DNA of 52,291 nucleotides from Schleiferilactobacillus perolens DSM 12744 (GCF_001435585.1 NZ_AZEC01000018.1:1-52291), one strand, 5' to 3'; shown: positions 17,152 through 25,790, counted from the first letter of the stretch. The notes: generated by a model not told the origin, from the letters alone. A program made the numbers and translations.

Positions 17152-17189
17152 TGTAAATAATTTCAGTGGGTCTTTATTTGTGCTAAACT
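17152..17189 (+). promoter_or_regulatory. Promoter and operator of the RpiR-type regulator
   Basis: An extended -10, TGCTAAACT (17181-17189), stands 17 bp from TTTCAG (17161-17166). The operator-like TGTAAATAATTTCA (17152-17165) overlaps the -35. It mirrors the site at 17119-17132, suggesting joint control of both divergent promoters. Confidence 0.6.
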
Positions 17190-17239
17190 GTGGGAAAGAA
17201 AGGCAGAATGGATACACACCGTGTTTGGAGGCGCTGAGG

Positions 17240-18082
17240 ATGCACAATTTTGCGTTACAGTTGCAGAGTTATAAACCGCATTTGAGCGGGCAAGAACAAA
17301 AACTGGCCGATTACCTGATGGCGAATCAGGAAACCGCCAGTCAATTGTCGATTCTCGAATTAAGTGAACGGACCGGGGTCTCCACGGCGACGATCTCGCG
17401 GTTTGCTAAAACGTTAGGGTACGATAACTTTCAAGCACTGCGGTTGGCTCTCGTGCCTCGCCACCCGGCGCAGGATCAGTCGCTATTCGCAGAATTAAGT
17501 CCCGCCGATGATACGGTGACGCTGGCAAAAAAAATCTTTAACGCCAACAACGAGGCACTGCAGGCAACGGCGGCAAATTTGAGTGAAGCGACTCTGGACG
17601 CCGCTGTGGGTTTAATCATGCGGGCCCGTTACTTAGGTTTCTACGGTCTAGGCGCCAGCAACATTGTCGCTTTGGACGGATATCATAAATTCTTGCGCAC
17701 CGCCATTCCGGTGGTGTACGCCATGGATTATCACATGCAACTGATGAGTATTACCCATTTGAAAAAAGAGGACGCCGCCATCCTGGTGTCCCATTCCGGT
17801 GAAGACCGTAATGCGTTGGCCTTGGCAGCAATTGCCCAGAAGAACCAAGTGCCGTTGATCGTGATCACTGGAGCGCCGGGTTCGCGGCTAGCTAAGCAGG
17901 CAGACGTGACACTAGTGGCGGTGGCGGCTGAATCTGCCTATCGGCCTGAAGCATTGCACGCCTTGATTGCAGAGATGTCTTTGATGGATACATTGTTCAT
18001 GATTACGGCGTTACGGACGGACAGCCGAACAAAATCCACCTTTCAAAAAGTGCGGAAAGTGATCGATGAGACTCGCAAGTAG
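17240..18082 (+). CDS. RpiR/MurR-family transcriptional regulator of the gluconate genes
   Basis: A 280-residue regulator. The N-terminal HTH_6 domain reads LSILELSERTGVSTATISRFAKTLGYDNFQALRLAL; the C-terminal SIS sugar-phosphate domain (from about residue 120) has GLGASNIVALDGYHKF and VSHSGEDRNALALA. It is divergent from gnd with matching operators in both promoters, so it probably senses 6-phosphogluconate or a related sugar acid. The start is the ATG at 17240, with GGAGG slightly far and GAGG close; a much longer upstream frame has no support. Confidence 0.9.
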   Translation: MHNFALQLQSYKPHLSGQEQKLADYLMANQETASQLSILELSERTGVSTATISRFAKTLGYDNFQALRLALVPRHPAQDQSLFAELSPADDTVTLAKKIFNANNEALQATAANLSEATLDAAVGLIMRARYLGFYGLGASNIVALDGYHKFLRTAIPVVYAMDYHMQLMSITHLKKEDAAILVSHSGEDRNALALAAIAQKNQVPLIVITGAPGSRLAKQADVTLVAVAAESAYRPEALHALIAEMSLMDTLFMITALRTDSRTKSTFQKVRKVIDETRK

Positions 18083-18106
18083 TTGACGGTAAACGGCTGT
18101 TGTCAA

Positions 18107-18152
18107 TTTCAATAACTGCTGTTATTGAAACGTCAAAATGACAGTCATTTTT
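18107..18152 (+). terminator. Tandem hairpins after the RpiR-type gene
   Basis: TTTCAATAAC/GTTATTGAAA (18107-18130, four-base loop) is followed by AAAATGA/TCATTTT (18135-18151), whose 3' arm ends in a T run. Together they probably end the regulator transcript. Confidence 0.55.
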
Positions 18153-18156
18153 GGGT

Positions 18157-18197
18157 AAAAAAACAGCGTCGTCATCCAAAAAGGATCACGGCGCTGT
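18157..18197 (-). terminator. Minus-strand Rho-independent terminator
   Basis: On the minus strand ACAGCGCCGTGATCC pairs with GGATGACGACGCTGT around TTTTT (one G-T pair, one mismatch), followed by TTTTTT. The nearest upstream minus-strand gene ends 630 bp away and has its own hairpin, so this terminator may serve a separate non-coding transcript. Confidence 0.65.
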
Positions 18198-18540
18198 CTT
18201 TGCGCGGAAAGCTGCTGCCTAGCGAGTTCGTTTCGATACCACGGCTTTCCCGAGAAGGGGGGTCATCTCTCCAGTCGAAGGAACATAAGAGCAGGTACTG
18301 CTAGGTAGGGCGGCCACCGCTTCTCTGTGGAGAGTGTGGTCTTAAACTACGGTGGCCGCGTGGGGGTAAGGCGAAGGTTTTGCTGCTAAGTGGGACAATT
18401 GAAACGTTGTTCCGTGGGATTTTTCCGGTAAGTATCCTCTTGTGGGGAAATGTCGGGAGAGGGCGGTTTTGTGTATACGGGTTGCATACGGTTTGGGCTT
18501 GGAAGCCTAAGAAATACAGGTTGGTTCGATCACCCGACGT
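18198..18540 (-). other. Structured non-coding region, possible small RNA
   Basis: No credible gene is present in this gap. The sequence has long-range pairing: GCGGCCACCG (18310) with CGGTGGCCGC (18350), CTGCCTAGC (18215) with GCTAGGTAG (18300), and GTTCGTTTCGA (18226) with TCGAAGGAAC (18275). With the minus-strand terminator at 18157-18197, this suggests a structured RNA read from the minus strand. I do not recognise it as tmRNA, RNase P RNA or SRP RNA, and no good promoter was identified. Confidence 0.4.
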
Positions 18541-18543
18541 AAA

Positions 18544-18660
18544 CGGGCTCCGCGCCCCAGGCCCCTCGCGCTAAGCCCATCCTGGTCAAAATCCCCAAGA
18601 CCAGGGGATTTATGCCCAGGCTGTTCTTAGCGGTCGGGGCCTGAGCGGGGCGCTCCGCCC
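18544..18660. repeat. Nested GC-rich hairpin element
   Basis: One long imperfect palindrome: GGGC-TCC-GCGCCCC with GGGGCGC-TCC-GCCC, AGGCCCC/GGGGCCT, CGCTAAG/CTTAGCG and an inner AAATCCCC/GGGGATTT. The outer stem carries a TCC/TCC internal loop like those in the branched repeats at 14374 and 25791, but the sequence otherwise differs. It lies 168 bp after the TPM gene. Confidence 0.7.
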
Positions 18661-18667
18661 TCTCGAC

Positions 18668-18701
18668 AAAAGCGCCTCGTAGTAGTGGGGCTACTACGAG
18701 G
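18668..18701 (-). terminator. Probable terminator of the TPM-domain genes
   Basis: A perfect 11-bp stem CCTCGTAGTAG/CTACTACGAGG with a five-base loop is followed on the minus strand by CGCTTTTG. The T run is short, so readthrough into the structured region is possible. Confidence 0.55.
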
Positions 18702-18827
18702 CTAGGGGTTTGGGAGGATTTGGGATAAATTGCTCCTCGGAACAATGTTATTGTATCAAATAAAGTGGGCTTTTGAATTCCATAATTCCACTTGCAATTT
18801 GCAAAATTTGGTGGGAAGGTGGGAATT

Positions 18828-20333
18828 TTACCAGCCACCCGAGAATCCGCCGCCCCCGGAGGAGCCGCCGCCGAAGCCGCCGCCAAAACTCCCGCCGCCA
18901 CCGGAACCGCCGGTGCCGCCAGACGAACCGCCGCCCCAAAATCCGCCAAAGGGACCAGAATCGTCGTGGTGGTGATCATTATTTGACATTAACATCGCCA
19001 AAATGGCGTAGAACTCCAAATCGCTAGCCCGATCCAGGCGGTTTAAATTACCGGCAGACAATCCGCCCAGGCGCGACAGAAACATATCGCGATCCGGTAC
19101 TTTTTCGGGATGCTCATAGGCTAATCGTTGGAATCGTTTCTCCACATTCAGGCGGGTCGCACTTTCTTTGATCACATTTGTCAGGCGACGGGCAACCACA
19201 TCGCTGGGTTTATCCAAGTCGACCGCATCAGCCACGGCCTTAGTGATCTCGCTCGCAGAGACTTGCAAGTCTGGATTGGCCTGCATATATTGATCCACTG
19301 CTTGCGCGATCATATGCTGGTTGTTCGCCCGCTGCTGTTCAAGTTGAGCCAAGTGCTCCTGAATGGCCGTTAATAAATTGGCCATTGTAAAGTGGGGAAT
19401 AAGCGGAGCCAAGTCCATGTCAGTGATGATGTTGTCATAGTCGATGGCTTGGCGATCCCCGGGTCGCCGCCCAGGGGCCGCGATATTCAGATAATTCAAG
19501 ACCACGTTTTGATCGGCGTACTCCAGAATCTCGTCGTCATCAGCCCGGGAACTCAACCCGCTGTTCCGAATGGCCCGCCAGGTATCAGCACCATGGAAGT
19601 AAGGCGCCAAGACATTGTTGTAACGATTGGCAGTGAGGGCCAAGAAATGCCGCTTGCGGCGCCATTGTTTGAATAGGTAGTAAAGAATCCCCAACACGAT
19701 CGGCACGATGACCAGAGCGATGGCGCCGATCATGACCGCCCGCCAGAATCGACTCTTAGCGGCATCTTCTTTGCGCCGGGCTGCAATTTGGGCGGGGGTG
19801 TCTAACGTCGATGTTTGCAGCTTCTTTGTGATCCGGTCAGAGATTTTGGTAATGGCCGCATCAAAGTCACCGGCCTTCAGATCCCGGGTGACGTCACTGG
19901 TGATGAGCTCATCCTTGATACTGTCGGTGATTACCGGCTCCAGACCGTAACCGACTTCCAGATGATATTTGTGGTCATCCGTGGCGATTAGGAAGAGCAG
20001 CCCATTATCCCAGCCCTTGGTCCCAATCCCCCATTTCTGGAAGAGGTCCGCGGCCTGGTCCTCAATGTCAGTATCCTCTGGAATATGTTTTTCGGTGATT
20101 ACCGCAAACTGGGGTTTACCGTTGAGTTTGGCTAATTTATTGTTTGAAATGTCATTAATATGGTCCTTCGTCGTCGTACTCAATACACCGGCGTTATCCT
20201 GCACGTAAATTTGATCGGCCGCGTGGACCGGTTGGGTCAAAGCAATGCCGGTGATTAAGCACAATAAGAAAGTTATCAGTAACCAAGGGCCAAATCTGCG
20301 CCTGCGGTGCGTCCTGATCATCATATCTATCAC
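18828..20333 (-). CDS. TPM-domain (YgcG-like) exported membrane protein A
   Basis: A protein of about 500 residues. An N-terminal signal/anchor follows a basic RTHRRRR stretch and ends at VHAADQIYV. A TPM domain (VQDNAGVLSTTTKDHINDI through KWGIGTKGWDNGLLFLIATDD) faces outside. A membrane helix (AVMIGAIALVIVPIVLGILYYLF) is followed by a cytoplasmic domain of about 220 residues and a Gly/Ser/Phe-rich tail ending GGGGFSGGW. The GTG at 20333 is preferred because AAGGAG lies about nine bases upstream. It is the second of a tandem paralogous pair; TPM proteins are linked to photosystem or membrane-protein repair, but the role in lactobacilli is unknown. Confidence 0.82.
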   Translation of the reverse strand: MIDMMIRTHRRRRFGPWLLITFLLCLITGIALTQPVHAADQIYVQDNAGVLSTTTKDHINDISNNKLAKLNGKPQFAVITEKHIPEDTDIEDQAADLFQKWGIGTKGWDNGLLFLIATDDHKYHLEVGYGLEPVITDSIKDELITSDVTRDLKAGDFDAAITKISDRITKKLQTSTLDTPAQIAARRKEDAAKSRFWRAVMIGAIALVIVPIVLGILYYLFKQWRRKRHFLALTANRYNNVLAPYFHGADTWRAIRNSGLSSRADDDEILEYADQNVVLNYLNIAAPGRRPGDRQAIDYDNIITDMDLAPLIPHFTMANLLTAIQEHLAQLEQQRANNQHMIAQAVDQYMQANPDLQVSASEITKAVADAVDLDKPSDVVARRLTNVIKESATRLNVEKRFQRLAYEHPEKVPDRDMFLSRLGGLSAGNLNRLDRASDLEFYAILAMLMSNNDHHHDDSGPFGGFWGGGSSGGTGGSGGGGSFGGGFGGGSSGGGGFSGGW

Positions 20334-20432
20334 TCTCGCGTTCTCCTTGTCATTATTAATTCCACCGTACCACGGAAAAAGCATTGCGGCGTCGGGCGCG
20401 GGACTGACTCTGGGCGCCATTGACGGAGATAT

Positions 20433-21950
20433 TTACCAACCGCCGGAGAAACCACCCCCGCCGGAAGCACCGCCGCCAAAGCCACCACCAAAACCGCCGC
20501 CAAAGCCGCCGTTGTCGTCATTACTGTCATCACCAAATCCGCCAAATCCGCCAGCGTACGATGGACGCACACCGCCGCCAGACCGTCGTCCCCGGTGACT
20601 CTTAGCCACTTTCACCAACATGGTGAGCAGTTCCCAGAAATGGGCCTCATCGCGTTCGTTGAGTTTGCGTAAATCGCCTTTGGTGGCGTTATCGATTACT
20701 GCCAAAAAATCGGTGGTCGTATAAGGCTTTAGCTTCTTAGAATCTGCTTTGACCAGCTGATCAAAACGGTTATGCGCACCGGCCCAAAGTACCGCTTTTT
20801 CAATATGACGACCCACTTTCCGTTTCATCCGACTAGAGGGTATGCGCCAATCGATCTCCGCATCAACTTTTTGCTCGATCATTGCCAAATCCGCATGTGC
20901 TTTTGGATGATCACGCAAATATTGGGCGGCAGCTTGATCCACGATTTCTTTGTTGCGCTGCCACTGGGGCACAAGCTGGTCGAGCTGGTGCTGAACAGCT
21001 GTCAAGACATCCTGTTTGCGGAATTTTGGCATAAACGGAGATAAGTCCATTTCGGCGACAATCGATTTGAAGATTTTTAAGTAATTTTGCGTGGGTCCTA
21101 GTGTTTTAGTGACCATTCTTTTGCGTAAGGCAGAAGACGCTCTGAGACGCAAAAAGTAAGTGGCCACCTCATGATCGACATACCAGTAGACTGCCGCGTC
21201 GGATACCCATGGGCGAATTTTGGCGTGATGCCAAACCTTGGTCAGAAGGGGTGTTTGAAAGGTAGGTTGCAACGTATAACTGTAGCGATTTTTGGTCAAG
21301 CGCATGAAGCGCCGGTAGAGCCAGTAATTGCGGGCAAAGTAATACCCAATCGCAAGCAGGATTACACCAATGATGGTTAACCAGCGTTTGATGCGCGCAT
21401 ATTTTTGTTCCTGGCGACGCTGGATCACGATGGCGGGAGTATCTAGTTTTGCATGCGCCAGTATCGTCGCCACGTGATCAGAAATATCCCGAATAGCCCC
21501 GTCGTAATCACCAGCGCGCATTTTGGTCACGATCTCTGGCGTGACAATTTCGTCCTGGGTACTATCCGTGATCACAGATTCCAGGCCATACCCCACTTCC
21601 AACCGATATTCTCGATTTCCCACGGCCACCAACAGCAGAATTCCGTTATCCCACCCGGCGTGGCCGATGCCCCATTTGTTAAACAGACTAGCTGCCTGCG
21701 AATTAATTGTCGACATGGATGGAATATGGCTTTCAGTAATCACCGCATATTGCGGCTGACCGTTCACTTTCGCCAGTTGATTATTCGTGATGTCATTAAT
21801 GTAGTCAATGGTGTCGTCGTCCAGTACCCCCGCGTTATCCTGGACATAAATGGCGGCGTCCGCCTGGGCGGGGTGCATGAACGCCAGCCCGATGGTGATG
21901 AAAAAGAATAACCCCAGTAATGGCCGCCAACAGCCGCTTTTCTTCCCCAT
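20433..21950 (-). CDS. TPM-domain (YgcG-like) exported membrane protein B
   Basis: A 505-residue paralogue of the following gene. It has a signal peptide ending near HPAQADAAIYV, a TPM domain with VQDNAGVLDDDTIDYINDI and KWGIGHAGWDNGILLLVAVGN, a membrane helix (WLTIIGVILLAIGYYFA), a cytoplasmic domain rich in basic and aromatic residues, and a tail of GGFGG repeats ending in the same GGGGFSGGW. AGGGGAAATACAC precedes the ATG. The gap to the second paralogue is about 100 bp with no clear terminator, so both are probably co-transcribed. The duplication and shared tail suggest a hetero-complex in the membrane. Confidence 0.84.
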   Translation of the reverse strand: MGKKSGCWRPLLGLFFFITIGLAFMHPAQADAAIYVQDNAGVLDDDTIDYINDITNNQLAKVNGQPQYAVITESHIPSMSTINSQAASLFNKWGIGHAGWDNGILLLVAVGNREYRLEVGYGLESVITDSTQDEIVTPEIVTKMRAGDYDGAIRDISDHVATILAHAKLDTPAIVIQRRQEQKYARIKRWLTIIGVILLAIGYYFARNYWLYRRFMRLTKNRYSYTLQPTFQTPLLTKVWHHAKIRPWVSDAAVYWYVDHEVATYFLRLRASSALRKRMVTKTLGPTQNYLKIFKSIVAEMDLSPFMPKFRKQDVLTAVQHQLDQLVPQWQRNKEIVDQAAAQYLRDHPKAHADLAMIEQKVDAEIDWRIPSSRMKRKVGRHIEKAVLWAGAHNRFDQLVKADSKKLKPYTTTDFLAVIDNATKGDLRKLNERDEAHFWELLTMLVKVAKSHRGRRSGGGVRPSYAGGFGGFGDDSNDDNGGFGGGFGGGFGGGASGGGGFSGGW

Positions 21951-21996
21951 GTGTATTTCCCCTTACCCCTGGGCTGACTAAGTCAGTACCAGCGGG

Positions 21997-22320
21997 TCAG
22001 ACAAATTCGTCGTAGATAATTTCTACCAATTGTTTCCGGCGGGCAATATTGAGTCCGCTGACGGGTTGATCTAGAATCTTGTGGTATTCATCCAAGACGT
22101 CATCGCGCAGCGGCGTCGAGTTGTGTAAGTCCTCAATCACAGCTTCCGCATCAGGCGAGTCAGCCAAGTTCACAAACAGCTCCATTTTGTTTAACACATC
22201 ATGGAGTAAATCAGTCAGGACGGCATTGGGTTTCCCCGTCACGTCGGTCATGACCACGACCGGGGCCGTAAGTGGCTGGTGATCAATTTGAATCATTTTT
22301 AACATATCAAAGACTGTCAT
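21997..22320 (-). CDS. Hypothetical acidic protein upstream of the TPM pair
   Basis: A 107-residue soluble acidic protein with Leu-rich helical segments (VLTDLLHDVLNKMELFVNL). AGAAGAGAATTCG precedes the ATG at 22320. It lies 46 bp upstream of the first TPM gene on the same strand and probably shares its transcript. No known domain is recognised; a cytoplasmic partner of the TPM proteins is only a guess. Confidence 0.6.
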   Translation of the reverse strand: MTVFDMLKMIQIDHQPLTAPVVVMTDVTGKPNAVLTDLLHDVLNKMELFVNLADSPDAEAVIEDLHNSTPLRDDVLDEYHKILDQPVSGLNIARRKQLVEIIYDEFV

Positions 22321-22458
22321 CGAATTCTCTTCTTTCTGGTCAGCAGGAACAAGTTTAACAGGACCAATCCATTATTCTGATCCTTGTATCATTTGCCTTC
22401 ATTCTATCAAAAAACGCCGCCAATTGGTTAGAATTAGCGACGGAGAAATGAGAAAGCG

Positions 22459-23697
22459 TCACAAAACGCCATGGGTGGTCTTGGCCCAGTGGTTGTCGTG
22501 GCGTAAATACTGCCAGATGGCGCCCAGGGAAATAGGCAATATCAGCAAGGCGGTGACGGGCAAGGACCAGAATAAGCCCCACGCCGTTCGCCAGCTGCCT
22601 TGGCTCATACGGGTATAGAGGATGATGTAAAAGAGATACTCTAGCAGCAATAAGAAAAAGATGAAGATCACTGCACTGTTGGGCGTGCCCGTCGCGGCCC
22701 AGTTGGCAACTTGCCAGGCGATAGCGCCTAGACTGAGCAGGACCATCAACGGCCCGGTGAGGGGCAGCCAAGTAAACAAGGTCATTTCTAACCGGGCGAT
22801 CAGGGACAAGCGGTCGGCATGGCGGATATCTTGACCAAAACGGTGAGCGACCTGTAAGCCGCCAGTGGCCCAGCGGATCCGTTGGCGCAAATACGTTTGG
22901 ATGGCTAACGTCGGTTCTTGTTTGACCCGCGCGGTCATCAGATAAGCAGTACGGAATCCAGCCAGCAACAAGCGGGTGGAGATTTCGAAGTCTTCCAGCA
23001 AGGTATTGCCCCATTGGATCTGATGCAGAGCAGACAGCCGGAAGAACTGGCCATTGCCGCTGCCAGCCACATTGCCCAGATGACTGCGGAGGTTTTGGAC
23101 TAACGCATTCAGGACGGCAAACTCAAAGTCCTGGACCCGGGCCAGCCAGTGATCAGTACCCAGCACGCGGACGCCGGTTTGAACCATGGCGAGAGTGGGA
23201 TCATTGGCAAAATAGTCAGCTACGGTGCGCAGGTCGTGGCGGCTTATTTGCCCATCGGCATCCAGTACGCCCACCACTGTGTCGGCTGGGCCATGCTTGG
23301 CCCAGCGGCGGACTGCAATCAGTGCGGTGTTCAAAGCCGCGCCCTTGCCATGGCCGCCGACATCTTGCCGCCGATAAAGCACATGGATGGTGGGATAGCG
23401 TTTGGCAGCCTGAGTCAACAGATCATTGGTATGGTCTTGACTGCCGTCCTCGATCACCACCAAATGCAGCTGACCATACGCCAAAGGCCATTGCAGGCGG
23501 GTGAAGCGGTCCACCGCGGCCTGGACAATGGCCTCTTCATCATGCATGGGCATGAGTAAAAAGATCTCTTTGGGTAACCGCGGCCGGGGCGTCACCGGGG
23601 GTGCGGGCACTTTGACCAGTAATAAGACCACATTCATGATCATGCCCCACATTGCGATGACCCAGAAGAGAACGACGAAAATCAGTAATGCAGTCAT
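22459..23697 (-). CDS. Membrane GT2 glycosyltransferase (processive type)
   Basis: A 412-residue membrane glycosyltransferase: an N-terminal helix (about residues 2-28), a GT-A catalytic domain with VVIEDGSQDHT, the metal-binding VLDADGQ, TLLEDFEIS, and QRIRWATGG (the QxxRW motif of processive synthases), then three to four C-terminal helices. This layout matches cellulose/hyaluronan synthase-like and poly-GlcNAc synthase-like enzymes that polymerise and extrude a glycan. Its start overlaps the preceding gene by ATGA (23694-23697), so the two products are probably made in balance and may form one complex. The sugar substrate is unknown. Confidence 0.88.
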   Translation of the reverse strand: MTALLIFVVLFWVIAMWGMIMNVVLLLVKVPAPPVTPRPRLPKEIFLLMPMHDEEAIVQAAVDRFTRLQWPLAYGQLHLVVIEDGSQDHTNDLLTQAAKRYPTIHVLYRRQDVGGHGKGAALNTALIAVRRWAKHGPADTVVGVLDADGQISRHDLRTVADYFANDPTLAMVQTGVRVLGTDHWLARVQDFEFAVLNALVQNLRSHLGNVAGSGNGQFFRLSALHQIQWGNTLLEDFEISTRLLLAGFRTAYLMTARVKQEPTLAIQTYLRQRIRWATGGLQVAHRFGQDIRHADRLSLIARLEMTLFTWLPLTGPLMVLLSLGAIAWQVANWAATGTPNSAVIFIFFLLLLEYLFYIILYTRMSQGSWRTAWGLFWSLPVTALLILPISLGAIWQYLRHDNHWAKTTHGVL

Positions 23698-25670
23698 TGG
23701 GCCTCTTGATCCGTGGCAGTCAGCGTCAAAGCCTGGGGCAAGGTGTCCGCATCAGCCGTGGCCACATAATCGACGGCCAAGTCACGATCAGCAATTTTAC
23801 TCAAGGCCTGTTGATCGGTCGGAGTGGCCACTAACATTTGGTTCCAGCGGTGCTGCTTCAATTGCTTTTGCACAGCATCTGGCGCGCTAGTCACATGGGG
23901 GAAATAGGGCAATTGCTGGGAGGCAAAATCAGGAGCCAGTTGTTGGAAAATGGTGTCTTCCGGCCGGCCAATCACCATCAATTCCGGATGCTGCTTCCAG
24001 AAGGCATTCAACCACCAATAAGCCAAGTCATCCAGATCGTTGAAGACGGTGTAAAGCAGGCCGTTGGTATCCAACATCTGAATGTTGTCGACCTGTTTAT
24101 CCACATAATGGAAGCTCAATACTAAGGTGCCTTCGATCCGGTAATAGTCAATTTGTTGAACATTACCGTCTTCACTGTAGGTCAGGGTGCGACTGAGCTG
24201 GCCGTGTTCATTGAACTCAGAACGCTTGGACAACTTGTTTTCTGAGTAATAATCGATCCGAGCAATGTGATCGGCATCCTGATAAACCACATGCATCAGG
24301 CGTTTGTTGCCATCGTAAATATCCCGCGCGGAACGGTCCTTATTCCACTCACTGCGCCAGTGATCGTTGTCGGGAATGGTCATTTGTTGGGCCGTGTTGG
24401 GTGCACTCTTCTGTAATTCCGTGAAGAGGTTAAAGACGGTCGGTGTATGCAGTTGATTCTTCACCGCCCAGTCCTGGACATGGTTAGCCAGGTGCGGATC
24501 GTAGGCATAACTAATAAAGATGGCTGGCTGCTGAGCGTGGTCTTCTAAATACCGGAAGATCGCTACCATGTCACTGGATTCATCCCGGGAAAAGTCGGGG
24601 GTTAAAACGCCATACTGATGATCTTTTTGTAATTGAAACAGCCGAATTAGGTGATCGGTATTAAACACGTGTTGAATATCATCTTGAATCGCGGCTAGGG
24701 CCTTTTGCTGCGCGGCATACTGGGTCTGGATATCCTGTTGCTGCTGGGTGGCTTCTTTTTGCCGAGTCTTTAAGGCATTCAACTGGGCGTGGCGTTCCCG
24801 CTTGGCTTGTTCCAGGCGCTGTACGACTTGGCGGCTGTCTTTGGTGTTAGCGTCCATCTTGTGATTGGTTTCGTTCAACGAATCTTGCGTGTTGGTCAAC
24901 TCGTCATTGAGACGCGCCCCCTTTTCTTGGAACGCGGTGGCCTCTTTGATCAGTTGATCATGTTGCTGACGCAGAGAAAAGACTTGGTCCTTGTTCTTCT
25001 CAATGAGTTGAACGACAGCGACTAGGTCGGCTTCATCCTTGATTTCTTTGGCTAATTCGGCGTTTTTGGCTTCGTTTTGTTCTTGCGCCTGCTTGTTTTG
25101 AGCAATGGCGTCGTCGTTTTCACTGATGCTCTTCTTGATGTTGGCCACTTGTTGTTCCAAGTTGGCGATTTGTTTTTGCAAGGTATCTTTTTCGTGGCTC
25201 AACTGGTCTTGTTGGGCCGTTAAATCGGCATCGTTGGTGCCGGTGAGTTGTTTTTGTTCAGCTTCAATGGCGGCCAGTTGTTTGTTGATCCGTTTTTCAT
25301 TGGCACTGATTTCCCGCAACTGCTGCTTGATGGCATCCCGGCGGGCAAACATCTTCGTCTGCAATTGTTCCCGCAGGCTCTGATATTGTTTTGCCAAATC
25401 CTTCATTTGCTGCTTCAACGGCGCGATGCCAGTGGTGTCTGCCGAATCGTCAGTGACGGGCGCAGCGACCGGTGTTGCGGGGGCCGCCGGTGCCGTGTTC
25501 ACAGGCAAATCAGCCGCTTGCGGCGCCTCGGTGGGTGCAGGCGCAACAGCAGTTGCTGTCGATGTATCGGTCGAATGGGTATCTGAATCGTCGGATTCTT
25601 GTTGGTTACTGGATAACAGTGTGGTCAAAGCAGAATGCTCAGACTTATCCTTACTTTTGAATAATCTCAT
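23694..25670 (-). CDS. Coiled-coil protein with a repetitive YD-type beta region; partner of the GT2 enzyme
   Basis: A 658-residue cytoplasmic protein with no signal peptide or membrane helix. Residues about 20-85 are a low-complexity Thr/Ala/Pro linker; about 85-340 are a long Gln/Lys/Glu coiled coil. From about 400 a globular part carries repeated strands (RDIYDGNKRLMHVVYQD, RIDYYSENKLSKRSEFNEHG, RTLTYSEDG), like the beta-meander domain of GtfA-type accessory glycosyltransferases. A catalytic GT4 half is not evident. GGGGGG precedes the ATG. With the overlapping GT2 gene it suggests a glycan-synthesis or glycosylation complex with a scaffold; this is inference. Confidence 0.7.
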   Translation of the reverse strand: MRLFKSKDKSEHSALTTLLSSNQQESDDSDTHSTDTSTATAVAPAPTEAPQAADLPVNTAPAAPATPVAAPVTDDSADTTGIAPLKQQMKDLAKQYQSLREQLQTKMFARRDAIKQQLREISANEKRINKQLAAIEAEQKQLTGTNDADLTAQQDQLSHEKDTLQKQIANLEQQVANIKKSISENDDAIAQNKQAQEQNEAKNAELAKEIKDEADLVAVVQLIEKNKDQVFSLRQQHDQLIKEATAFQEKGARLNDELTNTQDSLNETNHKMDANTKDSRQVVQRLEQAKRERHAQLNALKTRQKEATQQQQDIQTQYAAQQKALAAIQDDIQHVFNTDHLIRLFQLQKDHQYGVLTPDFSRDESSDMVAIFRYLEDHAQQPAIFISYAYDPHLANHVQDWAVKNQLHTPTVFNLFTELQKSAPNTAQQMTIPDNDHWRSEWNKDRSARDIYDGNKRLMHVVYQDADHIARIDYYSENKLSKRSEFNEHGQLSRTLTYSEDGNVQQIDYYRIEGTLVLSFHYVDKQVDNIQMLDTNGLLYTVFNDLDDLAYWWLNAFWKQHPELMVIGRPEDTIFQQLAPDFASQQLPYFPHVTSAPDAVQKQLKQHRWNQMLVATPTDQQALSKIADRDLAVDYVATADADTLPQALTLTATDQEAQ

Positions 25671-25790
25671 GGTTAGCCCCCCGTGGCAGAAGATGGTTTC
25701 TCTTATATTGTACTAGAAATAGTTAAGATTTGGGAAAAGAATTGAGAGGGCGCAGCCGACCGTTTAGGGGAGGCTGAGTCCACCCCCGCC

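Noticed and set aside
18198-18540. tmRNA, RNase P RNA or SRP RNA in the large gap
   Set aside because: No tRNA-like acceptor end, tag frame, GAGGAAAGTCC-type core or SRP GGAAGCAG-type loop was found on either strand; kept only as an unnamed structured region.
18730-18975. Plus-strand Pro-rich frame (PPENPPPPEEPPPK)
   Set aside because: It is the antisense of the Gly-rich tail of the TPM protein; Gly codons read backwards give Pro.
22355-23014. Long minus-strand frame overlapping the GT2 gene
   Set aside because: It is in another frame of the same strand as the glycosyltransferase, with basic low-information composition and no ribosome site.
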